Source: Microbacterium sp. BR1 (GTDB lineage: Bacteria > Actinomycetota > Actinomycetes > Actinomycetales > Microbacteriaceae). From it: DNA of 64,000 bases. Under the pieces are notes generated by a model. It ran no database searches, had not been told where the DNA came from, and saw nothing but the letters and a program-made list of their open reading frames with translations. The position numbers were made by a program, and so were the translations under genes. This document shows, one piece after another, positions 42,467 to 51,427 of the stretch. Position 1 is the first letter of the stretch, and every line of letters starts with the position of its first letter. The stretch lies in assembly GCF_002812725.1 (NCBI RefSeq), contig NZ_NMUN01000010.1, positions 409,238-473,237 on the forward strand. Direction: 5' to 3'.

Positions 42467-43552
42467 TCAGGGGGTCGGCGTGAGCAGGCTCTCGGCAACG
42501 AGCTCGAGCGTCTGCGCGCGGCCCTCGGATGCCTCGAGCGCCTCGGAGTCATATGCGCCCGCGACGGGCGACAGCATGACCTCGTCGACACCGTGCTTCG
42601 CGGCGAAGGACGCGACAGCGGATGCCACGTCCGCACCGGTCCCGATCACCCAGCGCGAGCGCGCGGCATCCATGAACGACACGGCCAGGCCGTCCGAGAG
42701 TCCGCCCGTGCCATCGCGTTGTGCGGCCTCGGCCTGCTCGACCGTCTCGAGCGGGGTGAGTGGCTTGTTCGTTCGCAGCCGCGCCATCATTCGCAGTTGC
42801 GGCAGGGCCCGCGCGTCCGCCTCTTCTGCGGTCGGCGCGGCGACGGCGTTGATCGTGAGCAGCGTGCGGGGCTCGGGGTGCGCCTCGGTGGGGCGGTACT
42901 GGTCGCGGTAGAGCGACAGCGCGCGTTCGAGGCCCTCACCCGAGAAGTGGTTGGCGAACACGTACGGCATGCCGAGTGAGGCCGCCAGTTGCGCCGAGTA
43001 GTCGCTCGAACCGAGCAGCCACACCTCGGGAACACCGGACGCCGCGGGTGTCGCGTGGACGGTGTATTCGCCCCCGCTCGTGAACCGCAGGGTCGCGCCC
43101 TCGGGCGATGACAGGGCCAGGATGTCGCGGATGTGGTCGGGGAATCGATCGACGTCACTCGTCGCGCCCGATTGCCGCAGCAGCTGGGTGATGACGGGGT
43201 CACTGCCGGGGGCGCGACCGATCCCGAGATCGATGCGGCCGGGGGCGATGGCCTCGAGCGCCGCGAACTGCTCGGCGACGATCAGGGGCGCGTGGTTCGG
43301 CAGCATGACGCCGCCCGAGCCCACACGGATGCGGTGGGTGCGTGAGGCCGCGGCCGCGATCAGAACGGGTGGGGTCGTCGAGGCGACCGCCGGCATGTTG
43401 TGGTGCTCGGCGAACCAATACCGTCGGTAACCCAGACGGTCGGCGTGAAGCGCCAGGTCGAGGGATGCGGCGATCGCCTGCGCGCTGTTCTGGCCCGCGC
43501 GAACGGGGATCAGGTCGAGGACCGAGAGTGCGGGAGCTGCGTGAGAAGTCAT
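42467..43552 (-). CDS. LLM-class flavin-dependent oxidoreductase (luciferase-like)
   Basis: A 361-aa FMN/F420-type monooxygenase fold: SVLDLIPVRAGQNSAQAIAASLDLALHADRLGYRRYWFAEHHNMPAVASTTPPVLI at the N-terminus, the segment VGSGGVMLPNHAPLIVAEQFAALEAIAPGRIDLGIGRAPGSDP and WLLGSSDYSAQLAASLGMPYVFANHFS near 165. This matches the MsnO8/YhbW subgroup. It lies 42 bp downstream of the photolyase on the same strand and may be co-transcribed with it. The substrate is unknown. Confidence 0.88.
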   Translation of the reverse strand: MTSHAAPALSVLDLIPVRAGQNSAQAIAASLDLALHADRLGYRRYWFAEHHNMPAVASTTPPVLIAAAASRTHRIRVGSGGVMLPNHAPLIVAEQFAALEAIAPGRIDLGIGRAPGSDPVITQLLRQSGATSDVDRFPDHIRDILALSSPEGATLRFTSGGEYTVHATPAASGVPEVWLLGSSDYSAQLAASLGMPYVFANHFSGEGLERALSLYRDQYRPTEAHPEPRTLLTINAVAAPTAEEADARALPQLRMMARLRTNKPLTPLETVEQAEAAQRDGTGGLSDGLAVSFMDAARSRWVIGTGADVASAVASFAAKHGVDEVMLSPVAGAYDSEALEASEGRAQTLELVAESLLTPTP

Positions 43553-43593
43553 CAGGTGGGTCAACCACGACAGCGGGGTCCGGCATTCCCGCG

Positions 43594-44973
43594 TCAGCCG
43601 CGACGCATCCGCTCGTACGCGTCGAGTGCGGCTTTGCGCGTCTCCCCGAGGTCGACGATCGGCTCGGGTGCCCCGCCGCGCCCGTACTCGGGTGCCCACC
43701 GGCCGATGTACTCGCCCTGCGGGTCGAACTTCTTCGCCTGCAATTCGGGGTTGAAGACTCGGAAGTAGGGCGCGGCGTCGGCGCCGGAGCCCGCCACCCA
43801 CTGCCAGTTGAAAGGGTTGCTGGCGCCGTCCGCGTCGACCAGCGTGTCCCAGAACCACTCTTCGCCGTGCCGCCAGTCGATCAGCAGGTTCTTGATGAGG
43901 AACGAGGCGGTCACCATGCTCACCCGGTTGTGCATGATGCCGGTGTGCCAGAGCTCTTTCATGCCAGCGTCCACCAGGGCGATGCCCGTGCGTCCGCGCT
44001 GCCAGGCTTCCAGGGCGGTCGGCTTCAGCCGTGGCCACGGAAAGTCGTCGAACTCGCGGCGCAGGTTGACGGTGGCGAGATCCGGATTGTGGAACAGCAC
44101 GTGCGCGGCGAACTCGCGCCATCCGATCTCGGACAGGAATCGCTGCGCCGCGACGGCTCGCGGACCGCCGGCGCCGTCGCCGCCCTGCACATCGGCGACG
44201 GTGGCATGCCACACCTCGTGGGGGCTGATCTCGCCCCAGCGCAGGCGCGGCGAGAGGCCGGATGTCACGCCCGCGGCGGGCTCGTCTCGTGCTCGGTCGT
44301 AGTCGTCGAGGTCGTCGCGCAAGAACTCCCGCAACCGCGCGCGTGCGGCGGGCTCGCCCGGCACCCACGTCTCACGCAGGCCCGCCGCCCAGTCGGGATG
44401 GGTGGGGAGCAGCGCCCAGCCTTCGAGCGCATCGCTGGCGATATCGGTCGTTCCGGTGAGCTCGTGTGGGGCCGGCATCGGCGTGCGCGGCGCGGGCAGG
44501 TTGCGGCACGCGCGCCAGAACGGCGTGAAGACCGAGTAGGGCTGCCCCGCGCCGGTGCGAACGGTCCACGGCTCGAACAGCAACGAGGCCCCGAACGACT
44601 CCACGATCACACCGTTGTCGCGCAGCCCGGCCTTGAGCGTCGAATCGACGCTGCGCTCGGCGCCGCCGTAACGCCGGTTCCAGAACACGGCGCCGGCCGA
44701 GGCATCCGTCACCGCTCGTCGCACCTCGTCTTCGGCTGTTCCGCGGCGCAGAACCAGTTGGACGCCCAGCTCGCGCAGGCGCTCGCCGAGCGAGGTCAGG
44801 CTGCCGTGCAGCCACCAGCGTGCGGCGCCGCCGAGGGGACGGATGCCGGCAGACACCTCATCCAGGACGTACAGGGCGACGACGGGCCCGCCGCGCTCCA
44901 TCGCCGCGCGCAGCGCGGGGTTGTCGGCGACCCGCAGGTCGTCGCGGAACCAGACGAGTGATGCGGACGACAT
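43594..44973 (-). CDS. phr: Deoxyribodipyrimidine photo-lyase
   Basis: A 459-aa photolyase of the CPD class I family. The antenna domain (residues 1-130: SLVWFRDDLRVADNPALRAAM) is followed by the FAD domain with RLRWGEISPHEVW (near 255), FLSEIGWREFAAHVLFHNP, GRTGIALVDAGMKELWHTGIMHNRVSMVTASFLIKNLLIDWRHGEEWFWDTLVDADGASNPFNWQWVAGSGAD (near 335-400) and the C-terminal GRWAPEY. The ATG at 44973 lies 2 bp after the diacylglycerol kinase-like stop, so the two are co-transcribed. Confidence 0.93.
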   Translation of the reverse strand: MSSASLVWFRDDLRVADNPALRAAMERGGPVVALYVLDEVSAGIRPLGGAARWWLHGSLTSLGERLRELGVQLVLRRGTAEDEVRRAVTDASAGAVFWNRRYGGAERSVDSTLKAGLRDNGVIVESFGASLLFEPWTVRTGAGQPYSVFTPFWRACRNLPAPRTPMPAPHELTGTTDIASDALEGWALLPTHPDWAAGLRETWVPGEPAARARLREFLRDDLDDYDRARDEPAAGVTSGLSPRLRWGEISPHEVWHATVADVQGGDGAGGPRAVAAQRFLSEIGWREFAAHVLFHNPDLATVNLRREFDDFPWPRLKPTALEAWQRGRTGIALVDAGMKELWHTGIMHNRVSMVTASFLIKNLLIDWRHGEEWFWDTLVDADGASNPFNWQWVAGSGADAAPYFRVFNPELQAKKFDPQGEYIGRWAPEYGRGGAPEPIVDLGETRKAALDAYERMRRG

Positions 44974-44975
44974 CG

Positions 44976-46268
44976 TCAGAAGTTCGAGGTGTCGTGGCCG
45001 CGGGGGACCACGACGCTCAGGCCGCCCTGCTCGATCGTGCACCGGATGCGTACGGCCTCGCCGAGTTCGTCGCCGTCGAGTTCGATCGGCTGGGCGGGTG
45101 AGGTCGCGAGCTCGATGCCCTCACCCTGCAGGAACCGCACGGAGCTGTTGCGGCCTCGGCGCTCGAGCACCCGGCGGCCGGCGCGGAAGCGGCGCAGGAC
45201 ACTGTTGTCCCACCAGACCTTGCGCCAGACGCCGAGCCATCCGAGCCATCCGGAGGGCTGGATGACCGCGACATCCAGCAGTCCGTCGACGACCGAGGCC
45301 TCGGGGATGAGGGCGATGCCCGCGGGGAGCGCCCCGCAGTTCGCGAACAGCACGCTCTGCACCTTCGCGGCGTGCAGGCGACCGCTCTCCATCTGGTACA
45401 TCACGCGGAAGGGCTTCGCCGTGGCGAGCGACCGGGCCGCTCCGTCGACGTACGCGACCCAGCCGACGGTCTTCTTCAGCTGCGAGTTGGTGTTCGCGAT
45501 CATGGCCGCGTCGAGGCCGATGCCGGCCATGACGACGAAGGCATGGCGCTCGCGGCTGCCGTCGGTGCGGCGGATGTCGGCGAATCCGATGTCGACGGGT
45601 TGCGTCGTCCCGGCGAAGGTGGCCGCGACCATGGGTTCGGAGTCCCCGAGCGGCAGGCCGAGATTGCGAGCGAGCAGATTGCCCGTGCCGCTCGGAACGA
45701 TGGTGAGCGGGACGCCGGTGCCCGACATGGCCTCCGAGACGGCGCGCACCGTGCCGTCGCCGCCCGCGACCATCACGGCGTCGACCCCCTCGGCGAGTGC
45801 CTGGCGTGTGACATCGTCGCCCAGGTCGTCGACCGTCGTCTCGAAGAAGAGGGGCTCGGCCCAGTCGGCCTCGGCGGAGAGCCGGGTCACCTGGCTGCGC
45901 AGACGATTCTTGTCGACCTTGATGGGGTTGTAGACGAGCGCGGCGCGCTTCTTCGGCGACGGGTCGTCGGCGTCCATCGACGTCGTCTCGCCCTCGGGGG
46001 TTACCTGTCGCGCCTCACCGGTCTCACCGTCCGCCTTGTCGGGCGCGATGTCCTCGGGCTCGCGGATGACGTCGTCGGGCTTCGCCGCCTCGGCCGGGTC
46101 GGGGTTGTCTTCCGGGCCGTCGACGGGTTCCGATTCGTCGTCGAATCCCTTCGGCAATCCGTCGACGTCGTCGAGGCTCTCCGCGTCGCGTGGGACCGCG
46201 GGATTCACCGGTTCTTGGTCGGACGTTGCCGCGGCGTCGTCGGGGGGAGGAGAGGATGCCGCAGTCAT
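44976..46268 (-). CDS. Diacylglycerol kinase/LCB5-family lipid kinase with long acidic N-terminus
   Basis: A 430-aa protein. Residues 1-105 are low-complexity and strongly acidic (EPVNPAV, DDVDGLPKGFDDESEPVDGPEDNPDP), an unusual extension. The kinase core begins AALVYNPIKVDKNRLRS, with the nucleotide motif VMVAGGDGTVRAVSEAMSGTGVPLTIVPSGTGNLLARNLGLP near residue 165 and the C-terminal beta-domain ending ELDGDELGEAVRIR. Relatives phosphorylate diacylglycerol or sphingoid-type lipids at the membrane face. TAGGGT lies 6 nt before the ATG. Confidence 0.88.
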   Translation of the reverse strand: MTAASSPPPDDAAATSDQEPVNPAVPRDAESLDDVDGLPKGFDDESEPVDGPEDNPDPAEAAKPDDVIREPEDIAPDKADGETGEARQVTPEGETTSMDADDPSPKKRAALVYNPIKVDKNRLRSQVTRLSAEADWAEPLFFETTVDDLGDDVTRQALAEGVDAVMVAGGDGTVRAVSEAMSGTGVPLTIVPSGTGNLLARNLGLPLGDSEPMVAATFAGTTQPVDIGFADIRRTDGSRERHAFVVMAGIGLDAAMIANTNSQLKKTVGWVAYVDGAARSLATAKPFRVMYQMESGRLHAAKVQSVLFANCGALPAGIALIPEASVVDGLLDVAVIQPSGWLGWLGVWRKVWWDNSVLRRFRAGRRVLERRGRNSSVRFLQGEGIELATSPAQPIELDGDELGEAVRIRCTIEQGGLSVVVPRGHDTSNF

Positions 46269-46274
46269 GGTCCC

Positions 46275-46280
46275 ACCCTA
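46275..46280 (-). promoter_or_regulatory. -10 box TAGGGT for the lipid kinase-photolyase operon
   Basis: On the minus strand TAGGGT is followed by six bases and the ATG at 46268. Confidence 0.45.
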
Positions 46281-46325
46281 GGCTCAGCCGCCGTCGACCC
46301 GGGGATCATGCGGGAGGAGCGCAAC

Positions 46326-46331
46326 TAGACT
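46326..46331 (+). promoter_or_regulatory. -10 box TAGACT for serS
   Basis: TAGACT ends 6 nt before the ATG at 46338. The only ribosome-like GGAGGAG is too far upstream, so the mRNA is probably leaderless. Confidence 0.5.
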
Positions 46332-46337
46332 TGACGA

Positions 46338-47603
46338 ATGATCGACCCCGTGCTTCTTCGTGATGCCCCCGACCTCGTCACCCGATCCCAGGTCGCCCGC
46401 GGGCACTCGCCCGAAACCGTGGAAGCCGCGCTCGTCGCGGACCGCGAACGTCGTGCCGCGATCACGACGTTCGAAGAGCTCCGCGCGGCGCAGAATGCGT
46501 TCGGTAAGGACGTCGCCAAGGCGCCGAAGGACGAGAAGGCCGCGCTCGTCGCCGAGGCCAAGGGTCTCGCCGACCGGGTCAAGCAGGCGCAGGCCGCTGT
46601 CGCCGTGGCGGAAGAAGCAGCGGATGCCGCCTTCGCGAAGATCGAGAACATCATCATCGACGGCGTGCCCGCCGGTGGCGAGGCCGACTTCGTCGAGATC
46701 CGCCGTGTCGGCGAGGTCCCGACCTTCGACTTCACACCCCGCGATCACCTCGAACTCGGCGAGAAGCTCGGCGCGATCGACATGGAGCGTGGGGCGAAGG
46801 TCTCGGGCGCGCGCTTCTACTTCTTGAAGGGCATCGGCGCGCGCCTCGAGATCGCGCTCATGAACCTGGCCCTCAACTCCGCCCTCGAGGCGGGATTCGT
46901 GCCCCTCATCACCCCGACGCTCGTGCGGCCCGAGATCATGCGCGGCACCGGGTTCCTCGGCGAGCACTCGGACGAGGTCTATCACCTGCCCGACGACGAC
47001 CTGTACCTGACGGGCACGAGCGAGGTGGCGCTCGCCGGGTATCACAAGGACGAGATCCTCGATCTCGCCGACGGGCCGCTCCGTTACGCGGGATGGTCGA
47101 CCTGTTACCGCCGGGAGGCGGGGTCGCACGGCAAGGACACCCGCGGCATCATCCGCGTCCACCAGTTCAACAAGCTCGAGATGTTCGTCTATACGACGCC
47201 CGAAGAGGCCGAGGCCGAGCACGAGCGGCTTCTCGGATGGCAGGAAGAGATGCTCGGCAAGCTCGGGCTCACGTACCGCGTGATCGACGTCGCGGCGGGA
47301 GATCTCGGGTCGTCCGCGGCACGCAAGTTCGACATCGAGGCGTGGATCCCGACTCAGGATGCGTATCGCGAGCTGACCTCGACGAGTAACTGCACGACGT
47401 ACCAGTCGCGTCGCCTCGACATCCGTCACCGGCCCGACGGGGCGCGCACCCAGCCGGTCGCGACGCTGAACGGCACGCTCGCGACGACCCGCTGGATCGT
47501 TGCGCTGCTCGAGACGCACCAGCGCGCGGATGGTTCGGTGTGGGTGCCCGAGCCGCTCCGTCCGTACCTCGGCGGGCTCGAGGTCCTGGAGCCGATCGCG
47601 TGA
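46338..47603 (+). CDS. serS: Seryl-tRNA synthetase
   Basis: A 421-aa class-II synthetase. The N-terminal tRNA-binding coiled coil spans about residues 25-105. The catalytic domain has GFVPLITPTLVRPEIMRGTGFL, motif 2 GWSTCYRREAGSHGKDTRGIIRVHQFNKLEMFV (near 253) and motif 3 LNGTLATTRWIVALLETHQ (near 376), with SNCTTYQSRRLDIRHR between them. It charges the tRNA-Ser species, two of which are encoded just downstream. Its stop overlaps the HAD gene. Confidence 0.97.
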   Translation: MIDPVLLRDAPDLVTRSQVARGHSPETVEAALVADRERRAAITTFEELRAAQNAFGKDVAKAPKDEKAALVAEAKGLADRVKQAQAAVAVAEEAADAAFAKIENIIIDGVPAGGEADFVEIRRVGEVPTFDFTPRDHLELGEKLGAIDMERGAKVSGARFYFLKGIGARLEIALMNLALNSALEAGFVPLITPTLVRPEIMRGTGFLGEHSDEVYHLPDDDLYLTGTSEVALAGYHKDEILDLADGPLRYAGWSTCYRREAGSHGKDTRGIIRVHQFNKLEMFVYTTPEEAEAEHERLLGWQEEMLGKLGLTYRVIDVAAGDLGSSAARKFDIEAWIPTQDAYRELTSTSNCTTYQSRRLDIRHRPDGARTQPVATLNGTLATTRWIVALLETHQRADGSVWVPEPLRPYLGGLEVLEPIA

Positions 47604-48538
47604 CGGAGGCTCCAGACGCGGGGGGCGCGAACGTCCGCGACCGCATCCCCGACACCGGCGAGGTCGAGGTCGTCGACCGCGATGAAGCCGCCGAGATCAT
47701 CGAACACGTCGCCCAGGACTCGGCCGACCCGGAACTGACGACCCTTCCGCTGCTGATCGTGCTCGACATCGACGGCACGGTCCTGCTCGAGGACGAGACG
47801 CTCAGCCCGGGAATCGTCGAGGCCGTGGCCGATGCGCGCGCGGCGGGCAACGAGGTCATGCTCGCGACGGGGCGCAGCTGGGAAGGAACCCGAGGCATCC
47901 TGCGCGTTCTCGAACTCGATCCCGAGTATGTCGTCTGCTCGAACGGCGCGGTGATCCTGCAGCGCCGCGATGCCGGTCAGGTGCACTACGAGCGCGTTCA
48001 CACCGAGACGTTCGACGCGACCGAGGTGCTGACGCTGCTGCGCGAGCACCTGCCCGACGCGAAGTACCTGGTCGAACTACCGGCCGGCGAGCGGTACTAC
48101 ACCGACTACCTCGAGGACTGGAACCTGCTCGCGGCACACCGTGTGCCGTTCGAGGAGCTCGCGAAGCATCCGGTCTGCCGCGTCGTCGTGGTCTCACCCG
48201 AGCATGCCGAGGGCGACTTCCTGCGCCTCGTCGACAAGATCGGACTCAACCAGGTGTCGTACGCGATCGGCTGGACCGCGTGGCTCGACATCGCGCCGCA
48301 GGGTGTCGACAAGGGCACGGCGCTCGAGCTGGTGCGCCGCTGGCTCGACATTCCCCCCGACCGTGTGCTCGTCATGGGCGACGGACGTAACGACGTCGGC
48401 ATGTTCCGCTGGGCGCTCGAGAAGGGTGGCCGCGCGATCGCGATGGCGCAGGGGCCGCAAGAGGTTCGGGATGCGGCGGGTGAGATCACCCTGTCGGTGC
48501 AAGAGGGCGGCGTTTCGGAGATTCTCCGCCGCCTGTAG
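47600..48538 (+). CDS. HAD-superfamily hydrolase, Cof/IIB type
   Basis: A 312-aa phosphatase-like protein. After a 50-residue acidic leader comes motif I LLIVLDIDGTVLLEDE, motif II MLATGRSWEG, and motifs III/IV in GVDKGTALELVRRW and VMGDGRNDVGMFRWA. The large cap inserted between motifs II and III marks the Cof subfamily. GTG 47600 overlaps the serS stop (GTGA), so the two are coupled; this serS-HAD pair is common in Actinobacteria. The substrate is unknown. Confidence 0.9.
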   Translation: MTEAPDAGGANVRDRIPDTGEVEVVDRDEAAEIIEHVAQDSADPELTTLPLLIVLDIDGTVLLEDETLSPGIVEAVADARAAGNEVMLATGRSWEGTRGILRVLELDPEYVVCSNGAVILQRRDAGQVHYERVHTETFDATEVLTLLREHLPDAKYLVELPAGERYYTDYLEDWNLLAAHRVPFEELAKHPVCRVVVVSPEHAEGDFLRLVDKIGLNQVSYAIGWTAWLDIAPQGVDKGTALELVRRWLDIPPDRVLVMGDGRNDVGMFRWALEKGGRAIAMAQGPQEVRDAAGEITLSVQEGGVSEILRRL

Positions 48539-48682
48539 TGCGGTCGGTGGGCTGGCCCGGCGGGTTCGCCGCGCCGAGGCATCCGCTTTCAGGGCCTTGA
48601 CAGCACTTCCTGCGAAAATAAGCCGCGACTGTCTGTCGAGTACACTCGGTGCCTGTCGACGAAGTGCCGAGGTGCTTCGCCG

Positions 48683-48767
48683 GGAGGGTTGTCCGAGCGG
48701 CCGATGGACCTGGTCTTGAAAACCAGTGGGCAGCAATGTCCCGTGGGTTCGAATCCCACACCCTCCG
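48683..48767 (+). tRNA. tRNA-Ser (anticodon UGA)
   Basis: An 85-nt type-II tRNA with acceptor arms GGAGGGT and ACCCTCC, anticodon stem CTGGT/ACCAG, loop CTTGAAA (anticodon TGA at 48717-48719), a long variable arm and the T-loop GGTTCGAATCC. CCA is not encoded. Confidence 0.97.
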
Positions 48768-48806
48768 CACGAATATCCGGCGGACCCGACCGCCGAAAGG
48801 ACGCGA

Positions 48807-50069
48807 GTGAGCGAGACGACCAAGGACGCCAGGCGCCGCAAGACCGTCGCGCGTCACGGCATCCTCTCGTCCCCGAGCATCGGCGGACAGATCGCGCGTT
48901 TCGTCGCGGTCGCGCTCGCCGTGGTGCTCGTCAGCGGCCTCGGTGTCGTGGGCTACACGACATACACCGCGGTTGCGGATTTCTCGGAGAGCGCGGTAGA
49001 ACTCGAGGGGCAGGAGTCGGTTCCCCCCGACATCGGCGAGATCGAGGGTGGCGTCAACCTCTTCGTGGCGGGAACGGATGCCTGTGAGCCCGAGTACGCG
49101 GCCTATTTCGGTGAGCGGTGCACCGGCGCTGACGCGGGTGGCGAGCTCAATGACGTCAACATGCTCGTCCATATCTCCGACGAGCCCCGCCGCGTCACGG
49201 TGATCAGCTTTCCGCGCGACCTGATGATCCCGATCCCCGAGTGCACCGACCCCGACACGGGTCGCACGACGTCGGCGATGACGAAGCAGCCGCTCAACTC
49301 GACGTTCTCGTACGGCGGGCTCTCGTGCGCCGTTAAGACGATCTCGGAGCTCACGGGCCAGAACATCCCGTTCGCGGCATCCGTCACCTGGGGTGGGGTC
49401 ATCGAGATCACGAACGCGATCGGCGGCGTCGAGGTCTGCATCGCCAATGGCATCAAGGACTATCACACGGGTCTCGACCTGCCCGCGGGAAACGTCTCGT
49501 TGCAGGGGCTCGAGGCGCTGCAGTTCCTGCGCACGCGTCACGGCGTCGGCAACGGCGGCGACCTCGGCCGCATCAGCAACCAGCAGCAGTACATGTCGAA
49601 GCTCGCGCGCAAGCTCGTCAGCGAGCAGGTGCTGTCGAACCCGGCCACGCTGTTCGGACTCGCCACGACGGCGCTGTCCAACATCACCCCCAGTCAGACT
49701 TTGCGGAACCCGTTGACGCTCACGCAGATCGCGCTCGCGGTGAAGAACGTCCCGTTCGACGAGATCGTCTTCATTCAGTACCCCGTCAACGGAGACCCCT
49801 CCGACTCGAACAAGGTCGTCCCCAACTACGCCGCGGCCGACGCGCTGTGGGCCGCGCTCGAGACCAACCGCCCGCTGCAGCTGACGGGCAAGGCGAGCCA
49901 GGGCGACGGCGTCATCGTCGAGACTCCCTCGCCGACCGAGCCGGTCGCCCCCACCGACGCCGCGACCTCCGGCGCTCCGGTCGCACCCGCCGAAGAGGCC
50001 GTGGCGCTCCCTTCCGCCATCACCGGATCGACCGCGGCGCAGGACACGTGCTCGAATGGAAACGGCTGA
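48807..50069 (+). CDS. LCP-family cell-wall glycopolymer transferase (LytR-CpsA-Psr)
   Basis: A 420-aa protein: a basic cytoplasmic N-terminus, one transmembrane helix (about residues 28-52: FVAVALAVVLVSGLGVVGYTTY) and an extracytoplasmic LCP domain with DVNMLVHI, VISFPRDLMIPIP, the GGVIEITNAIGGVEVCI segment and LEALQFLRTRHGVGNGGDLGRISNQQQYM, whose arginines bind the polyprenyl diphosphate. A Pro/Thr/Ala-rich tail follows residue 370. GTG 48807 follows GAAAGGA. It probably attaches teichoic-acid or other glycopolymers to peptidoglycan. Confidence 0.93.
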   Translation: MSETTKDARRRKTVARHGILSSPSIGGQIARFVAVALAVVLVSGLGVVGYTTYTAVADFSESAVELEGQESVPPDIGEIEGGVNLFVAGTDACEPEYAAYFGERCTGADAGGELNDVNMLVHISDEPRRVTVISFPRDLMIPIPECTDPDTGRTTSAMTKQPLNSTFSYGGLSCAVKTISELTGQNIPFAASVTWGGVIEITNAIGGVEVCIANGIKDYHTGLDLPAGNVSLQGLEALQFLRTRHGVGNGGDLGRISNQQQYMSKLARKLVSEQVLSNPATLFGLATTALSNITPSQTLRNPLTLTQIALAVKNVPFDEIVFIQYPVNGDPSDSNKVVPNYAAADALWAALETNRPLQLTGKASQGDGVIVETPSPTEPVAPTDAATSGAPVAPAEEAVALPSAITGSTAAQDTCSNGNG

Positions 50070-50158
50070 CCCGATCGCAGCGTCCCTCGCTTCGTGGCGA
50101 GGGTGCTTATCGGGTTAGTATTGCGGAGTGCATTCGCGACGTTCGCGTCGGAATGCCT

Positions 50159-50247
50159 GGAGACGTCGCATAGTCCGGCCTAGTGCACCACCCTGCTAAG
50201 GTGGAGTCCCCTTACGGGGACCGAGGGTTCAAATCCCTCCGTCTCCG
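50159..50247 (+). tRNA. tRNA-Ser (anticodon GCU), integration site
   Basis: An 89-nt type-II tRNA: acceptor GGAGACG/CGTCTCC, anticodon stem CCACC/GGTGG with loop CTGCTAA (GCT at 50195-50197), long variable arm and T-loop GGTTCAAATCC. CCA is encoded at 50248-50250. A tyrosine integrase gene lies immediately downstream, so the 3' part is the likely attachment core (attL). Confidence 0.97.
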
Positions 50248-50287
50248 CCACAGAATTCTGCGACATAGTGGCGTATTCACGCGGGTC

Positions 50288-51427
50288 TCAGGATCGTTGC
50301 TCGGGTGCTTCGTCCTCATTCGAGAACAAATTGAGAACACCCGAACGGGACGCAGCTGCATCCAACGCGATCGAAACCGAGTCAAGGTCGTCGTCGAAGA
50401 GATCGCTGTACACGTCGAGTGTCATCGCCGCGGACGCGTGTCCGAGCATTCTTTGGATGGTCTTGACGTGCGCGCCGGATTGAACCGCGAGCGATGCGGC
50501 AGTGTGACGCAGGTCGTGTGGAGTCATGAGGGCCAAGTTCGCTTCCTTCAGGGCGACCTTGAACCAAGATCGCGATCCTTCGCTAGCCCGAGTGCGGCGC
50601 ATGTAGCCGCCATCCCGGCCCGCGAAGACGAGCGCGTCGCCGTCAAGGCGCGAGGTATGAAGGCGGAGGTGTTCCAAGACGAAGCGCGGCACAGGCACGG
50701 CGCGGCTTTTGTGTGACTTCGGTGTTCCCAGATGCACCCTGTTGCCTACTTCCACTGCGTTGTCTTCGATCCGAAGACGCCCGCGTTCGAAGTCAATGTG
50801 GCGGACGCGCAGCCCTGTAGCTTCCGCCCATCTGATGCCTGTGTAGGCGAGGACCAGCACAAGCAGCCTGTGACTGCCTGATGCCCGTGCGAGGGCGGCA
50901 ACCTGCTCGTGGGACAGATACCGGTGGGTGCGCTTCTTCTTCCGGGGTAGTGGGATGTCGCCCACGCGTGCTGGGTTCAGCGAGATGCGTTTGTCGTGTA
51001 CGGCATCGTCCAGGATGCCTGCAAGCACACCGAAAGTCCGGATAGTGACCGTGGCGCCGACCTGCTTGCTGAGCTTGCCGACCCAGTCTTTGATGTCCGA
51101 GTGTCGGATGTCGGACAAAGCCCAACGACCCCACGTGGGTTGAACACGTAGGCGCCATGCCGTCTCGACGGGTGCGAACGAAGACGGCTTCATAGAAGCA
51201 CGTTTGCTTTCGACCCACCCTGGGCCGAGCGTGTTGATCGTGACGCGTGCCGCTTTCGGATCGATGAACTCGCCGCGCGCCCGGCTGGACTCGACGTCAG
51301 CGAGCCAGAGTTCCGCATCTCGCTTGCGGCTGAACCCTCGTTTGGCGCCGTTGCTGCCATCCGGCTTGCGGTACCGGACGAGATACCGGCGGCCTTTCGC
51401 GGAGTCGTATGAGTGGACGCTACCCAT
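50288..51427 (-). CDS. int: Tyrosine-type site-specific integrase
   Basis: A 379-aa phage-type integrase. It has an AP2-like N-terminal domain (MGSVHSYDSAKGRRYLVRYRKPDGSNGAKRGFSRKRDAELW) and a core-binding SAM-like domain (about 60-155). The catalytic domain carries Arg in YTGIRWAEATGLRVRHIDF (near 198), HDLRHTAASLAVQSG (near 305), GHASAAMTLDVY (near 328) and the nucleophilic Tyr in LDVYSDLF (near 337). All catalytic residues are present. It reads toward the tRNA and ends 38 bp from it, the arrangement of tRNA-integrating islands. Confidence 0.95.
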   Translation of the reverse strand: MGSVHSYDSAKGRRYLVRYRKPDGSNGAKRGFSRKRDAELWLADVESSRARGEFIDPKAARVTINTLGPGWVESKRASMKPSSFAPVETAWRLRVQPTWGRWALSDIRHSDIKDWVGKLSKQVGATVTIRTFGVLAGILDDAVHDKRISLNPARVGDIPLPRKKKRTHRYLSHEQVAALARASGSHRLLVLVLAYTGIRWAEATGLRVRHIDFERGRLRIEDNAVEVGNRVHLGTPKSHKSRAVPVPRFVLEHLRLHTSRLDGDALVFAGRDGGYMRRTRASEGSRSWFKVALKEANLALMTPHDLRHTAASLAVQSGAHVKTIQRMLGHASAAMTLDVYSDLFDDDLDSVSIALDAAASRSGVLNLFSNEDEAPEQRS

